A stretch of 64,000 nt of DNA from an uncultured Sphingomonadaceae bacterium (GTDB lineage: Bacteria; Pseudomonadota; Alphaproteobacteria; Sphingomonadales; Sphingomonadaceae). Where the stretch lies: positions 434,001-498,000 of the forward strand of contig CANMFX010000003.1 of the NCBI GenBank assembly GCA_947497315.1. The letters run 5' to 3'. The position numbers were made by a program, and so were the translations under genes. Below the pieces are notes generated by a model, which worked only from the letters and a program-made list of their open reading frames with translations, was not told where the DNA came from and searched no databases. How positions within the stretch are numbered: the stretch's first letter is position 1; every line of letters starts with the position of its first letter. Of this stretch, positions 1 to 11,592 are shown one piece after another.

Positions 1-279
1 TTGCATGACCGTGGCTATGGATCGCTGCGTCCGCCAGATATGTTGAACCTGCCCACGCGAGCCATCATTTTTCCAGGCACCGATGTCTAGACCTGCACAA
101 AAGGCTCGTCCCTCTGCGCGAAACAGGACAACCCGGACATCATACCGGTCCTGCAGCCCTCGAAAATAGTCCTGCAGTGCGAAGATCATGTCTTCGTTCA
201 TCGTATTGAGCTTATCCGGCCGATTGAGTGAGAGAATTTCAATCGCGCCGCGTTGTTCGATGAGCAGGCTGTTAGTCAT
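1..279 (-). CDS. Enoyl-CoA hydratase/isomerase (crotonase) family, C-terminus truncated by window edge
   Basis: Reverse-strand translation from the ATG at 279 begins MTNSLLIEQRGAIEILSLNRPDKLNTMNEDM...FRAEGRAFCAGLDIGAW, with crotonase motifs NRPDKLN and GRAFCAGLD. Open to the window start. Confidence 0.85.
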   Translation of the reverse strand, partial: MTNSLLIEQRGAIEILSLNRPDKLNTMNEDMIFALQDYFRGLQDRYDVRVVLFRAEGRAFCAGLDIGAWKNDGSRGQVQHIWRTQRSIATVMQ

Positions 280-300
280 TCGTGTCTCCCACAAGGAGGG

Positions 301-1500
301 TCAGATCGCTCCAACCGCTTTGCCGGCTGCCTCAAACATGCCCAGGATCTGGTCGACCTGTTCGGTCGTATGCTCGGCACAAAGTGAGCAACGCAACAAG
401 GTCATGTTTGCCGGAGTTGCCGGTGGTCGCGCAAGATTGACATAGAGGCCTTCCGCAAGCAGCGCCTGCCACATCATCGCACCGCGTTCGAGGTCCGGCA
501 TGATGACCGCGATAATCGCGCTTTGCGCTTCCGGCGTACCGAGTTCAAAGCCCAAATCGCGCAGGCCTTTGTGGAGCTTCTTGCTGTTTTCCCACAAATG
601 CGCGCGCTTGTTGCCGCTGTGCATCAGCTTGCGGATCGAGGTGCTGGCTGTTGCCATTACGCTTGGTGGCAGCGAGGCCGTGAACACATAGGGGCGGCAT
701 ACCAGACGCATGATTTCAAATTTCGGATGGTTGGAGACGCAGAATCCACCGACGGTTCCCACCGACTTGCTGAACGTTCCAATGATGAAATCGACATCGT
801 CGATAACGCCTTGTTCTTCACAGACGCCGCGGCCATTTTCACCGATAAAGCCCATTGAGTGCGCTTCATCAACCAGGGTCATGGCGCCGTTTTCCTTGCA
901 GATACGGATCATTTCCTTGAGCGGCGCAACATCGCCAAGCATCGAATAGACGCCTTCAAGCACGACAAGCTTGCCAGCGTCTGCGGGCAGACGCTTCAAT
1001 CGTTTTTCCAGTGCTTCGACATCATTGTGGCGGAACGCGACAATTTCTGCATTACCCATGGAACAGCCGTCATAGATGGACGCATGGCTGTCGATATCCA
1101 GAATGACATAATCACCCTTGCCGGCCAGCGCAGAGATAATTCCCAGGTTGGCCTGATAGCCCGTGGAAAAGACCATCGCATGGTCCATCGCGTAAAATTC
1201 TTTGAGCGCCTCTTCGCAATCTTTATGCGGGCTATATGTGCCGTTGAGAACGCGGCTGCCGGTTGTTCCAGAGCCAAAGTCCTTGAGCGCCTGAAGTCCG
1301 GCCTGCTGGACATCATCGTCAAAGGTCATGCCCATGTAGTTATAGGTGCCGAGCAGAATGGTTTCCTTGCCATTGCATATGGCAACAGTGGGCGATTTCA
1401 CTTCTTCCATTACCAGTGAAAAAGGGTCCTTAACGCCGGTTGCAAGCAGGGTTTCGCGTTCCTGAATCAGCGGATCATATTTACTCAGAAGGTCGGTCAT
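301..1500 (-). CDS. spt: Serine palmitoyltransferase (PLP-dependent alpha-oxoamine synthase)
   Basis: 399 aa. TYNYMGMTFD, GSGTTGSRVLNGTY, VDEAHSMGFIGENGRG and GTFSKSVGTVGGF match Sphingomonas SPT. An acyl carrier protein gene lies immediately upstream. Confidence 0.92.
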   Translation of the reverse strand: MTDLLSKYDPLIQERETLLATGVKDPFSLVMEEVKSPTVAICNGKETILLGTYNYMGMTFDDDVQQAGLQALKDFGSGTTGSRVLNGTYSPHKDCEEALKEFYAMDHAMVFSTGYQANLGIISALAGKGDYVILDIDSHASIYDGCSMGNAEIVAFRHNDVEALEKRLKRLPADAGKLVVLEGVYSMLGDVAPLKEMIRICKENGAMTLVDEAHSMGFIGENGRGVCEEQGVIDDVDFIIGTFSKSVGTVGGFCVSNHPKFEIMRLVCRPYVFTASLPPSVMATASTSIRKLMHSGNKRAHLWENSKKLHKGLRDLGFELGTPEAQSAIIAVIMPDLERGAMMWQALLAEGLYVNLARPPATPANMTLLRCSLCAEHTTEQVDQILGMFEAAGKAVGAI

Positions 1501-1554
1501 TATACTCTCGTGTTTTCGTCATCTTGAAACGGGTTCCGGATGCCGATTATGCTG

Positions 1555-1800
1555 TTACTGATCCATCAACTTGGCAACGGCGTCGGCAAGCTGACCGACA
1601 TTTTCGATTTCGGCCTGCATGTTCATGGTAATGATAATATCAAATTCATCTTCCACCGCAGCGACAAAATCCATCACCGTCAGGCTGTCCCACTCCAGAT
1701 CGCCTGCAAAAGTGGTAGCATCTTTGAGTTCCACGCCCTTGTTGTTGAAAGGGCCAATCAAGGCTTCCACCTTGGCCATAATTTCTTCGCGACTTGCCAT
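1555..1800 (-). CDS. Acyl carrier protein, probably dedicated to SPT
   Basis: 81 aa, with the phosphopantetheine site motif in context (LEWDSLTVMDFV). Directly upstream of spt on the same strand. Confidence 0.88.
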   Translation of the reverse strand: MASREEIMAKVEALIGPFNNKGVELKDATTFAGDLEWDSLTVMDFVAAVEDEFDIIITMNMQAEIENVGQLADAVAKLMDQ

Positions 1801-1985
1801 GTTTAATTCCCCAATATCCGGCCTGCTTCATTCCTAGCAACCTTTGCCAATGTGAAGCCCCCATTGGCAAGTGAATAAGGCCGAAACAGGGCACAAGGGT
1901 GGGCATATGCGCCGTAACTTGCCCAATTGCGCCGATTATGTCACTCTTGCGGCGCACCGGGTCGCGCCTGTGCGGAGGGTGAAAC

Positions 1986-2504
1986 ATGACCGAGGACCGA
2001 AAATGGCCAGATGAAGTCATCCAATTGCTGCGCACGACCCAGCAACATCATGTTCAACTCAGTCTGATGGCCGATCACAAGGCCAATATGCTGATTGGCG
2101 CGACATTCGTGGTTTTTACTCTGGCTATCGGGCAAAGTCATGCGAGCAGCTTCTCCTTGCCTCTGCTCATACTCGCAATTTCCGCTTTTTGTGCAGCAGG
2201 TCTGGCCGCGATCGCTGTGATGCCAGCGACCAAGATACGGGCCGGTGCCAATCCTAACATGCTGTTTTTCGGGGCGTTCTCAAAAATATCGGAAGACGAG
2301 TTTAAAGATCAGCTTTTGTCTGAGAATTTCGTCGATCAGGAAACCGTTTATCGCACCATGTTGCGCGATATATATCAAATGGGTGTGGTCCTCGAGCGGA
2401 AGAAATACCGCTATCTCGGCCTTGCATACCGGGTGTTCTTGCTTGGCCTATCAATGACCTTTGTGACATATCTGGTGGAACAGTTTGCCGGACCGTTGCT
2501 TTAA
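1986..2504 (+). CDS. Membrane protein resembling Pycsar effector (PycTM/DUF5706) family
   Basis: 172 aa. Motif LSLMADHKANMLIGATFVVFTLAI plus a second TM hairpin and a C-terminal TM helix (YRVFLLGLSMTFVTYLV) resemble DUF5706/PycTM proteins. By-eye call. Confidence 0.65.
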   Translation: MTEDRKWPDEVIQLLRTTQQHHVQLSLMADHKANMLIGATFVVFTLAIGQSHASSFSLPLLILAISAFCAAGLAAIAVMPATKIRAGANPNMLFFGAFSKISEDEFKDQLLSENFVDQETVYRTMLRDIYQMGVVLERKKYRYLGLAYRVFLLGLSMTFVTYLVEQFAGPLL

Positions 2505-2511
2505 GGTCATT

Positions 2512-3720
2512 CTATTCCCAGTTGAGCCAGAGCTCCTCAATCGCCCAGACCACGCCGCCGCGCATCGCGCCTTGTGGTTTGTCCGGATCAAGTTGAAACC
2601 GGCCAATTTCACGAAACCAGGTCTCATAGAAAATATGCAGCTCCATCCGTGCGAGATGCAGCCCCAGGCAAGTATGGATGCCCGAGCCAAAAGCGCCATG
2701 GCGATAATGCTTGCGATCAACCGAAACGGTCATCGGGTCTTCGTTGAGCTTGTCCTCCCAACCGATCATTGCGAGCGGGCAAATGATCTTTTCACCTTTG
2801 GACAGTTTCTGGCCGCCCAATATCGTGTCTTCATTGATCTGGCGGGGCAGATTGACGAAGCTGTATCGGCGCAGCAATTCTTCGGTAACATCGGGAATGC
2901 AATCGGGATTATCGATAATCCGCTCTTGTAGGGATGGATTTGTGGCCAAATGCTTCATGCTGAAACTGAGTGCATTGACCACAGTGTCCAGCCCCGCGAG
3001 AAATAGGAGATGCGCAATCGAGAGCAGCTCTTCGAAAGTAAGTTCGCGCCCGTCAATATCGGACCGGATGATATGACTCATCATATCGTCCTTCGGGTCC
3101 GCCTGACGTTCTTTCACAAATTTCGCCAGCATCGCGACAATTTTCTGTTGAACCTGGGCAACTTCGGGCGTGCCCGCCAGTTCAAAATTCTCGTTTACGA
3201 GCGCGCGAAACTCATCAAATCGATCCAGCGGCAATCCCAGCATTTCCATGAAGACCGATACTGGAAAGCGCGATCCGACCGCATCGATAAATTCACACTG
3301 TCCATCCGCCTTGACCGCGCCAATAAGCCTGTCTGCCCATTGCTGAATCCGTTCTTGCAGGGGTGCAATTGCCTTTTTCTCGAAAAACGGTCGCATCATC
3401 TGGCGATAGGGGCGGTGTTCCGGTGGATCGAGAGACAGCGGGATAGTCTTGGGTATGTTCTCGATATGGGGAATTGAGAAATTCTCGTTGGAAAAGATAT
3501 TCGGCTTGCGCAGCAAATCGATCATCATGTCACCGTCAGTGACAATCCAGTGCCCGCCATTTCTGGGTGTCCAGAACAGGGGAGGCGCTTCGTTCTTTAG
3601 CGCCAGAAAGGCGTCGTGCACATCCACCTTGATTGCCGGTTCGCCATATATATCGAAGTCATAAGTGGGCACGTCATCGCGCACCGCTACATTGCTTTCC
3701 ATAACATCCTCTCCCAGCAC
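2512..3720 (-). CDS. Cytochrome P450
   Basis: 402 aa. I-helix LFLAGLDTVVNAL, EELLRR (ExxR) and heme-binding FGSGIHTCLGLHLAR. Confidence 0.92.
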   Translation of the reverse strand: MLGEDVMESNVAVRDDVPTYDFDIYGEPAIKVDVHDAFLALKNEAPPLFWTPRNGGHWIVTDGDMMIDLLRKPNIFSNENFSIPHIENIPKTIPLSLDPPEHRPYRQMMRPFFEKKAIAPLQERIQQWADRLIGAVKADGQCEFIDAVGSRFPVSVFMEMLGLPLDRFDEFRALVNENFELAGTPEVAQVQQKIVAMLAKFVKERQADPKDDMMSHIIRSDIDGRELTFEELLSIAHLLFLAGLDTVVNALSFSMKHLATNPSLQERIIDNPDCIPDVTEELLRRYSFVNLPRQINEDTILGGQKLSKGEKIICPLAMIGWEDKLNEDPMTVSVDRKHYRHGAFGSGIHTCLGLHLARMELHIFYETWFREIGRFQLDPDKPQGAMRGGVVWAIEELWLNWE

Positions 3721-3771
3721 GTAATTATGCGCCGGTTTGGAGAGAATGGCAGCTAGTGATTTTAGGAGGCG

Positions 3772-4698
3772 TCAGAGCCAGTCATTCTGACGATACCATT
3801 TTGCGGTATCTTTCAACCCTTGTCGCGTCTCGATTTGCGGCGTCCATAATTCGGGCGGCAGGCGCTTGGCGGGATCGACCGTCCAGTCATCATGACAGAA
3901 ATAGCTGACGCGATCTTCGGTAAGCTTGGCCTTGTCACGGCGGAAAAAACGATCGGCTTTTGCGCCCAATTCCAACAGAAATCTTGGTGTTGCTATTGGT
4001 TTAATCCGTCTGCCAATCGCCCATCCAACGGCTTTGGCGAAGCTGGTCTGGGTCCAGCCGCCGGTCTTGCCGTCGTCCACCTCAAAAATCTGTGTGGTAA
4101 GATCTTCATGTTCCGGAATGATCGTCATCAGAGCGCGGGACAGGTCGTCAACATGGATCGCCGACAGCCGCCCGTCGGCATCGGGGGGTAGGGTGATAAA
4201 GCCGGTTTTTGCCATCTTGAACAGCTCCAGCAGTTCCCTGTCTCCGGGCCCGTAAATGGCAGGAGGCCGAATGATCGTCCAATCGAGCCCGCTGGATGCG
4301 ACGATCTTTTCCGCTCTGGCCTTGGTATCGCCATAGATAGACAGCTTGGGCAAGGTCGCCGCGAGCGACGAGACATGAATGAAGCGGTTGCATCCTGCTT
4401 TCTTGGCCGCCTCTACGACCGCCAAAGTGCCAGCGACGTTGCCAGCTTCAAAGCCTTCTCGCGTTGGAGCATTTACAACCCCGGCAATGTGGATCACTAT
4501 ATCTGCCCCCGTGCACAGTACGCTAAGGCTGGCCGGGTTATCCAACGCGCCGCGCACCCACGTCACATTGGGGCGGTCATCCTGTGTCTGGCGTGTCAGG
4601 GCGCGCACGGGAAAACCGGCGCGCACCGCCAGGTTGAGAAGATGGCTACCCACAAAACCGGTCGCGCCGGTGATTGCCAGAGTTGGTTTCGTCCGCAT
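3772..4698 (-). CDS. NAD-dependent epimerase/dehydratase family protein (possible CerR-like reductase of the sphingolipid locus)
   Basis: 308 aa. N-terminal Rossmann motif ITGATGFVGSHLL. Located in the spt/acp neighbourhood. Confidence 0.82.
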   Translation of the reverse strand: MRTKPTLAITGATGFVGSHLLNLAVRAGFPVRALTRQTQDDRPNVTWVRGALDNPASLSVLCTGADIVIHIAGVVNAPTREGFEAGNVAGTLAVVEAAKKAGCNRFIHVSSLAATLPKLSIYGDTKARAEKIVASSGLDWTIIRPPAIYGPGDRELLELFKMAKTGFITLPPDADGRLSAIHVDDLSRALMTIIPEHEDLTTQIFEVDDGKTGGWTQTSFAKAVGWAIGRRIKPIATPRFLLELGAKADRFFRRDKAKLTEDRVSYFCHDDWTVDPAKRLPPELWTPQIETRQGLKDTAKWYRQNDWL

Positions 4699-4722
4699 GC
4701 GGTTACCTGTCCATGCCCCGCT

Positions 4723-6929
<2,207 letters not shown>

Positions 6930-6980
6930 CTAGAGGCTTGATTACCCAGTCCTATCGCTGGCGGCATCATCCGCAGATTT

Positions 6981-8294
6981 TCACTCCGCCGCCTGCAATT
7001 GCTCCATTTGGGTCACGCGTGGATCATTGGGATGGACCCATTCTTCACCGATCACCTGTTCCACTGCGAGCTCGTCCGGCACGTTATCGAGGCCGATCAT
7101 CTTGTCGCAGGTCTGATGAAAGCTGTAGATACGCGCTTCCTGATAGCTCAAAGGCACGCTCTTGAACCCGTCGCTTTCCATCGATTTCTGAATCATCTCG
7201 CCAAATTGCGTGTCTTCGAGGATGATCGGGCTCATGTCCCTGCCATTCGGCTTGCTCTCATCCGGCACTGTCCACAAGTCTGGCGCTGGACCGTCCCCCC
7301 AGTCCAGCGCCATCGTGACGAGTTCCAACCGGGTTTTATTCAGCCCGGTCGGCCAGAAAACCAAAGGTGGTACAAAATAATTGGATAGCGGCGACACCCA
7401 GTTGGGGAACATGGTGTAGCTTTGTGTGCAGGTGCGGCCCAGTTCGCCGACCGTATCAATCTCTTGCCATTCCGGGGGTGAGTCAACGGCTCGGACATGC
7501 TCACGGTCGGTTTCCTGCGGGGCAGGGGCCAGCATCCGGGCATGGCCATTGGGGAAGATGGTGTTCACATTACGCTTGCTATCGACCAGTGGCGCGACGG
7601 TTTCGGGATGGATGAAGGGCACATGATAGACCTCCATATTGGCCTCCATCGCCACCTTCCAGTTGCAGTTGAGGTCAAAGGAGTGGCGCGCGGCGAGTTT
7701 GATCTTGTCGAACTGAAATTCTTCCCAGTCATTCCAGACGGGGCCGAGCCACTGCTTCAGCGGCATTGCGTCATCATCAAAGTTCACAAAGATTACATTG
7801 CCCAGCATTTCGCATTTGACCGGGATCAGGCTGCGGCAACTAAAGTCGAAATCGGCTGGGAAATCCTGTTTTTCCGGCACACCGACAAGAGTGCCGTCGG
7901 TTTTGTAAGTCCAGTTGTGATAGCCACACATTAAACGCGGTGACCGGCCCTTTTCTTCGGTAACAACAGGCGCCCCGCGATGCCGGCAAGTGTTATAAAA
8001 TGCCCGTACTTGACCGTCCATGCCATGGACAATGATAACCGGTGTTCCTGTATTCTCCCATTTCATGAAGCATCCCGGTTCCGGGATTTCATCAATATGC
8101 GCGGCGAACAGCCAGCTCTTTTTCCAGATATGCTGTTGTTCCAGATCATAATATGCTTGTGAAGTATAACGACCCGCAGGAAGGTCAGGCAGAGACGGAA
8201 AACCGTCCGGCGGCGCAGAGCGCGATGCTTCCCACTCCATCAGGCGCTTCATCTGCGCAACATAAGCTGTATCCATCGACATTAGTCTATTCAT
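6981..8294 (-). CDS. Rieske-type aromatic ring-hydroxylating oxygenase, alpha subunit
   Basis: Rieske motif CRHRGAPVVTEEKGRSPRLMCGYHNWTY and a mononuclear Fe region. Start at M in MNRLMSMDTAY chosen over the 8402 start. Confidence 0.9.
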   Translation of the reverse strand: MNRLMSMDTAYVAQMKRLMEWEASRSAPPDGFPSLPDLPAGRYTSQAYYDLEQQHIWKKSWLFAAHIDEIPEPGCFMKWENTGTPVIIVHGMDGQVRAFYNTCRHRGAPVVTEEKGRSPRLMCGYHNWTYKTDGTLVGVPEKQDFPADFDFSCRSLIPVKCEMLGNVIFVNFDDDAMPLKQWLGPVWNDWEEFQFDKIKLAARHSFDLNCNWKVAMEANMEVYHVPFIHPETVAPLVDSKRNVNTIFPNGHARMLAPAPQETDREHVRAVDSPPEWQEIDTVGELGRTCTQSYTMFPNWVSPLSNYFVPPLVFWPTGLNKTRLELVTMALDWGDGPAPDLWTVPDESKPNGRDMSPIILEDTQFGEMIQKSMESDGFKSVPLSYQEARIYSFHQTCDKMIGLDNVPDELAVEQVIGEEWVHPNDPRVTQMEQLQAAE

Positions 8295-8454
8295 CTCTCC
8301 CAATATCGCTTCATGACATAACGGCGACCATATGGTCGATTGACAATAGTGATAGAAGAAAGACAGCTGTGCTATGGTATCAAAATCAGCGGCGAAAACC
8401 ATGAGACCTGTTCATCAGAAAGTCTTGTCACGTGGTCTCGGGGCGTGACTATCA

Positions 8455-8913
8455 GTGGTTCTATACTTTAAGATTTCTGAGAATACCGAGGTCAATAGTT
8501 TGTGGGAGGACATATTGAACGAAGAAGAAGATACAGAGAGTGTTCCGGGTAATGACAACTCCAATTATTCTGACGTCACTCATCTCAATTTCACAGCGCA
8601 TATCGCTGAGCAAAACAAATTACGATCCGAATACTTCAAAGGCCTGACATTTGGCGACCCTATTTGGGATGTTTTGCTGGACATATATGTTTCCGAAAAA
8701 ACGGATCAATCAACGACAATTGGCGCGATATCGGACCGTCAGGAGAGGTCGAAGTCCTTGTGTCAAAGATGTGTAGATTACCTTCTCGAACGTGATGCAG
8801 TTTTTGAGAATTTCAATCGCTATACGGCGCCGAAATTTCGCTATCTTGCCAGCGAGAAAACCAAGCAGCAAATCGCTGCCTGGCTCAACAACTGTCTGGC
8901 GTCAGCGCCGTGA
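8455..8913 (+). CDS. Hypothetical protein (winged-helix/MarR-like C-terminal segment possible)
   Basis: 152 aa ORF. Helical C-terminal part (TTIGAISDRQERSKSLCQRCVDYLLERDAVFENFNRY). Start uncertain. Confidence 0.5.
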   Translation: MVLYFKISENTEVNSLWEDILNEEEDTESVPGNDNSNYSDVTHLNFTAHIAEQNKLRSEYFKGLTFGDPIWDVLLDIYVSEKTDQSTTIGAISDRQERSKSLCQRCVDYLLERDAVFENFNRYTAPKFRYLASEKTKQQIAAWLNNCLASAP

Positions 8914-8971
8914 TATATTGTACCTGAGAAGTAAGCTTTTTGATAGGCGCTGGGCGCTAGTTTTGACTGCC

Positions 8972-9694
8972 TTACGTCCTTACCAGGTCCATGCTGATTG
9001 CCTTCACCGATGCCGATGTGCGATCATGCACGTCCAGTTTGGTAAACGCACGCCGCATATAACTGTCGATAGAGCTTTCTGATAATTTTAGAATTGTACC
9101 GATTTCGGAGTTTGACTTTCCTTTTGCGGCCCATGCAATGATCTGCATTTCTCTCTTGGATAAAGACTTGTCTATTCCATAGAGATCAGGTGTTAGCTGA
9201 CAAAAGCGCAAATGCGCCATTTGCGCAAAAATGTGGAACTGCAACCCAATGTCGTTGTCCATCAATTTTTCGCTTTTAGGTTTGCCGTAGGAGGCCAGTC
9301 CGTTGCGGGACTGCGGTCCGAAAACAGGAAATATCCAGCCCTCATCAATATCTATGCTATTGGCTTCTTGCTTCAGATTTTCGAACAACTGCTCACTGTT
9401 CGTTAAGTCAGCGATTTCCGTCCAACGAAATGCTGAGCCTTTTAAAAGGCTATTCTCGGTTGTTATGTGACCTTGTTTGATCAACCCTGCGATGACAAAT
9501 TTCTGGAATTGTTCATCTGAGAGACCAACATATCTTAAGATGGTATCGGGGTGTGTGGGTTTTCTGTGCGGTGGCGGGCAAGCATATACAGTGGCTCGAA
9601 ACCCATATTGTCGAGCGATTTTCAGAACATATTTCCATAGTCTGGCCGGGCTGTCACATTGATCTAATTTGCCAATTTCATCGAAGGTTAGCAT
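8972..9694 (-). CDS. LuxR-family transcriptional regulator (autoinducer-binding-like N-terminus plus HTH)
   Basis: 240 aa. C-terminal LSKREMQIIAWAAKGKSNSEIGTILKLSESSIDSYMRRAFTKLDVHDRTSA is a canonical LuxR HTH. No LuxI in the window. Confidence 0.88.
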   Translation of the reverse strand: MLTFDEIGKLDQCDSPARLWKYVLKIARQYGFRATVYACPPPHRKPTHPDTILRYVGLSDEQFQKFVIAGLIKQGHITTENSLLKGSAFRWTEIADLTNSEQLFENLKQEANSIDIDEGWIFPVFGPQSRNGLASYGKPKSEKLMDNDIGLQFHIFAQMAHLRFCQLTPDLYGIDKSLSKREMQIIAWAAKGKSNSEIGTILKLSESSIDSYMRRAFTKLDVHDRTSASVKAISMDLVRT

Positions 9695-10057
9695 TGGTCC
9701 TCACTTGCAGCAATTTGAAGCATATCCACAGATTTTGCTCTGGTCTGCCCCGCGATCACGTGGCGTTCTTTTCTCGAGCAGTGGTTGCCAATTGCGTCTA
9801 ATCAATTTGGCATTTGATAATCAGGACGCCAAATATTGCCCTCCGATCCCCACAGATCTTATTGTCATTGCTCTATTCCCGAATATTTCACAGCTTGTTA
9901 GAAATTTTGGTCAAGTCTTAATTTACCAGACAACGATTTGTTGGGACGGAGCAGTATCTTGTCCGGATCAACTCAACTAACATGTTGAAAATGCAAGTTT
10001 AAGTCATTGTAACATGGTGATGGTTAAGGTGGTAAAATCCCCTAGTAATCACGAATG

Positions 10058-10087
10058 TTGACAGAAACGTCCTGTTTCAACTATTAA
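10058..10087 (+). promoter_or_regulatory. Sigma70-like promoter TTGACA-N18-TATTAA
   Basis: TTGACA at 10058-10063, TATTAA at 10082-10087. Immediately followed by palindromic operator 10088-10102. Confidence 0.6.
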
Positions 10088-10102
10088 GTATCCACTGGAT
10101 AC
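10088..10102. promoter_or_regulatory. Palindromic operator GTATCCA-C-TGGATAC, putative TetR site
   Basis: Perfect 7+1+7 inverted repeat. Core TATCCANTGGATA is identical to the site at 13864-13882. Confidence 0.75.
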
Positions 10103-10136
10103 ATAAAAAATCAATGGAAACTTAGAAGGAAAAATC

Positions 10137-11564
10137 ATGTCCCCTCATGAAGTGAAAACACGTTTTGGAACATCGCGGCGCAAGGTTCTTGGTGCTTCGA
10201 TGCTTGGTGCCGGAACGATGCTTGCCGGCATTGGTGCCAGCGCCGCCGGTGCCACCCTGAAATCAAAAGGCAATATCTTGCTGAATCGCGTTCCTGACTT
10301 GCCCAAGGGCCTTGTCGACGCAGTGAACTTCCCTTTGATCGAGGCCATTCACGGCCGCCGGTCGCGGCGCTTTGCGCGCGGTGCATCCATCTCGGACGGG
10401 CCGCTTGCTTATACGTCCAAGCAAAAACCCGAAGCCTTGTCGGAGCTGGAACAGATGCTATTGCTGACCACTGTTGCAGGCAATACCGGCTGGTCAAATC
10501 TGATCCCCCATAATCCCAATTATCTACCACACATTCCCAACTATGCCGGGGCCGCGGGCGGACGAACTTTTCCATCATGTGCGGGGTTCCAGATTACGGA
10601 ATTTTTCTACACTGATGACAAAGGCGTATATTTCCTCCCCACTCGCGACATGCCGGCTACCAGCGCAACCAAGCCCAATGGTGAAACCGACCTGAAAGCC
10701 TATCTGGATGCGCATAAGTCGCGGATCGTGAAGATTGCTGATGGCCGTCTGAACATACCGACACGGCCTGAACATATGGAAATGCACAATGAATGGTGCG
10801 CCAATGTGCCGGGCAGCACGATGATCTTCCCGGTCGCAGATCTGGCGCAGCATATCATCATGGCGCTGTGCTATTTCGTTCAGGGCGGTGTGTGCATCTA
10901 TGACGATATCAACAATCGCCCGATCCCGGGTCTGGAGAAATTCAAACACCTGGTTGATCTGGAGAACCCGTATCCAATGACTTTTGTCGAGCAGGTTAGC
11001 GCGAATGAAGTGACGGTAGAGCTGTCCTGTTCCTGCTATGCCGGTGCACTCATGTTGCAGGCTATGGGACTTGGCGGCTGGATGTATGACGGGCTCAATC
11101 CGTTCAGCGTTTTGGGTGCCAGCGGCGACCCTGACGTACCGGGTCTTGGCTTCCGGTTTGACATGTTACCCGACGAACCCTTGCCGCATGTCACCGGATT
11201 GGAGGGCATATTGGAGGGGCATTGCCAGCCCCATTTCAAGGATATGCGCGCTGCAGTAGAGTCAGTGGTTGAACGCAAGTTTGGTAAAGGCGGTCCATTC
11301 AACAGTAATACGCCCGGCCACTATAAAGAGACTGATGCTGTCCGCCGAAGCGCGGCACCGATCAACGATGAGTTTGTCGATTGCGTGGCGACGATGGCGC
11401 AATATGTGCAGGATACGTTCGGCCGGTTTCCAGCTAAAGTTCCGGCTATCTTGACGCTGATGTATCTTCAGGCGCACAAGCTGGATACCGGTTTTTATGA
11501 CACTTATTTTGATCACAGCGCCTATCTGAAAACCCACGCGGATCATCAGAAAAACTGGGCATAG
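10137..11564 (+). CDS. Tat-signal protein with nitroreductase/SagB-like features
   Basis: 475 aa. N-terminal twin-arginine motif SRRKVLGASMLGAGTMLAG. EAIHGRRSRRFARGASIS and GGRTFPSCAGFQITEFFY...GVYFLPTRD resemble SagB/nitroreductase-fold segments. Confidence 0.6.
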   Translation: MSPHEVKTRFGTSRRKVLGASMLGAGTMLAGIGASAAGATLKSKGNILLNRVPDLPKGLVDAVNFPLIEAIHGRRSRRFARGASISDGPLAYTSKQKPEALSELEQMLLLTTVAGNTGWSNLIPHNPNYLPHIPNYAGAAGGRTFPSCAGFQITEFFYTDDKGVYFLPTRDMPATSATKPNGETDLKAYLDAHKSRIVKIADGRLNIPTRPEHMEMHNEWCANVPGSTMIFPVADLAQHIIMALCYFVQGGVCIYDDINNRPIPGLEKFKHLVDLENPYPMTFVEQVSANEVTVELSCSCYAGALMLQAMGLGGWMYDGLNPFSVLGASGDPDVPGLGFRFDMLPDEPLPHVTGLEGILEGHCQPHFKDMRAAVESVVERKFGKGGPFNSNTPGHYKETDAVRRSAAPINDEFVDCVATMAQYVQDTFGRFPAKVPAILTLMYLQAHKLDTGFYDTYFDHSAYLKTHADHQKNWA

Positions 11565-11592
11565 GTCTATCGCGAGCCAAAGGAACACGGAT

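Noticed and set aside
10064-10078. GAAAC-GTCCT-GTTTC inverted repeat in the promoter spacer as a second operator
   Set aside because: A 5-bp arm palindrome can easily arise by chance and no matching copy was found at the partner promoter.
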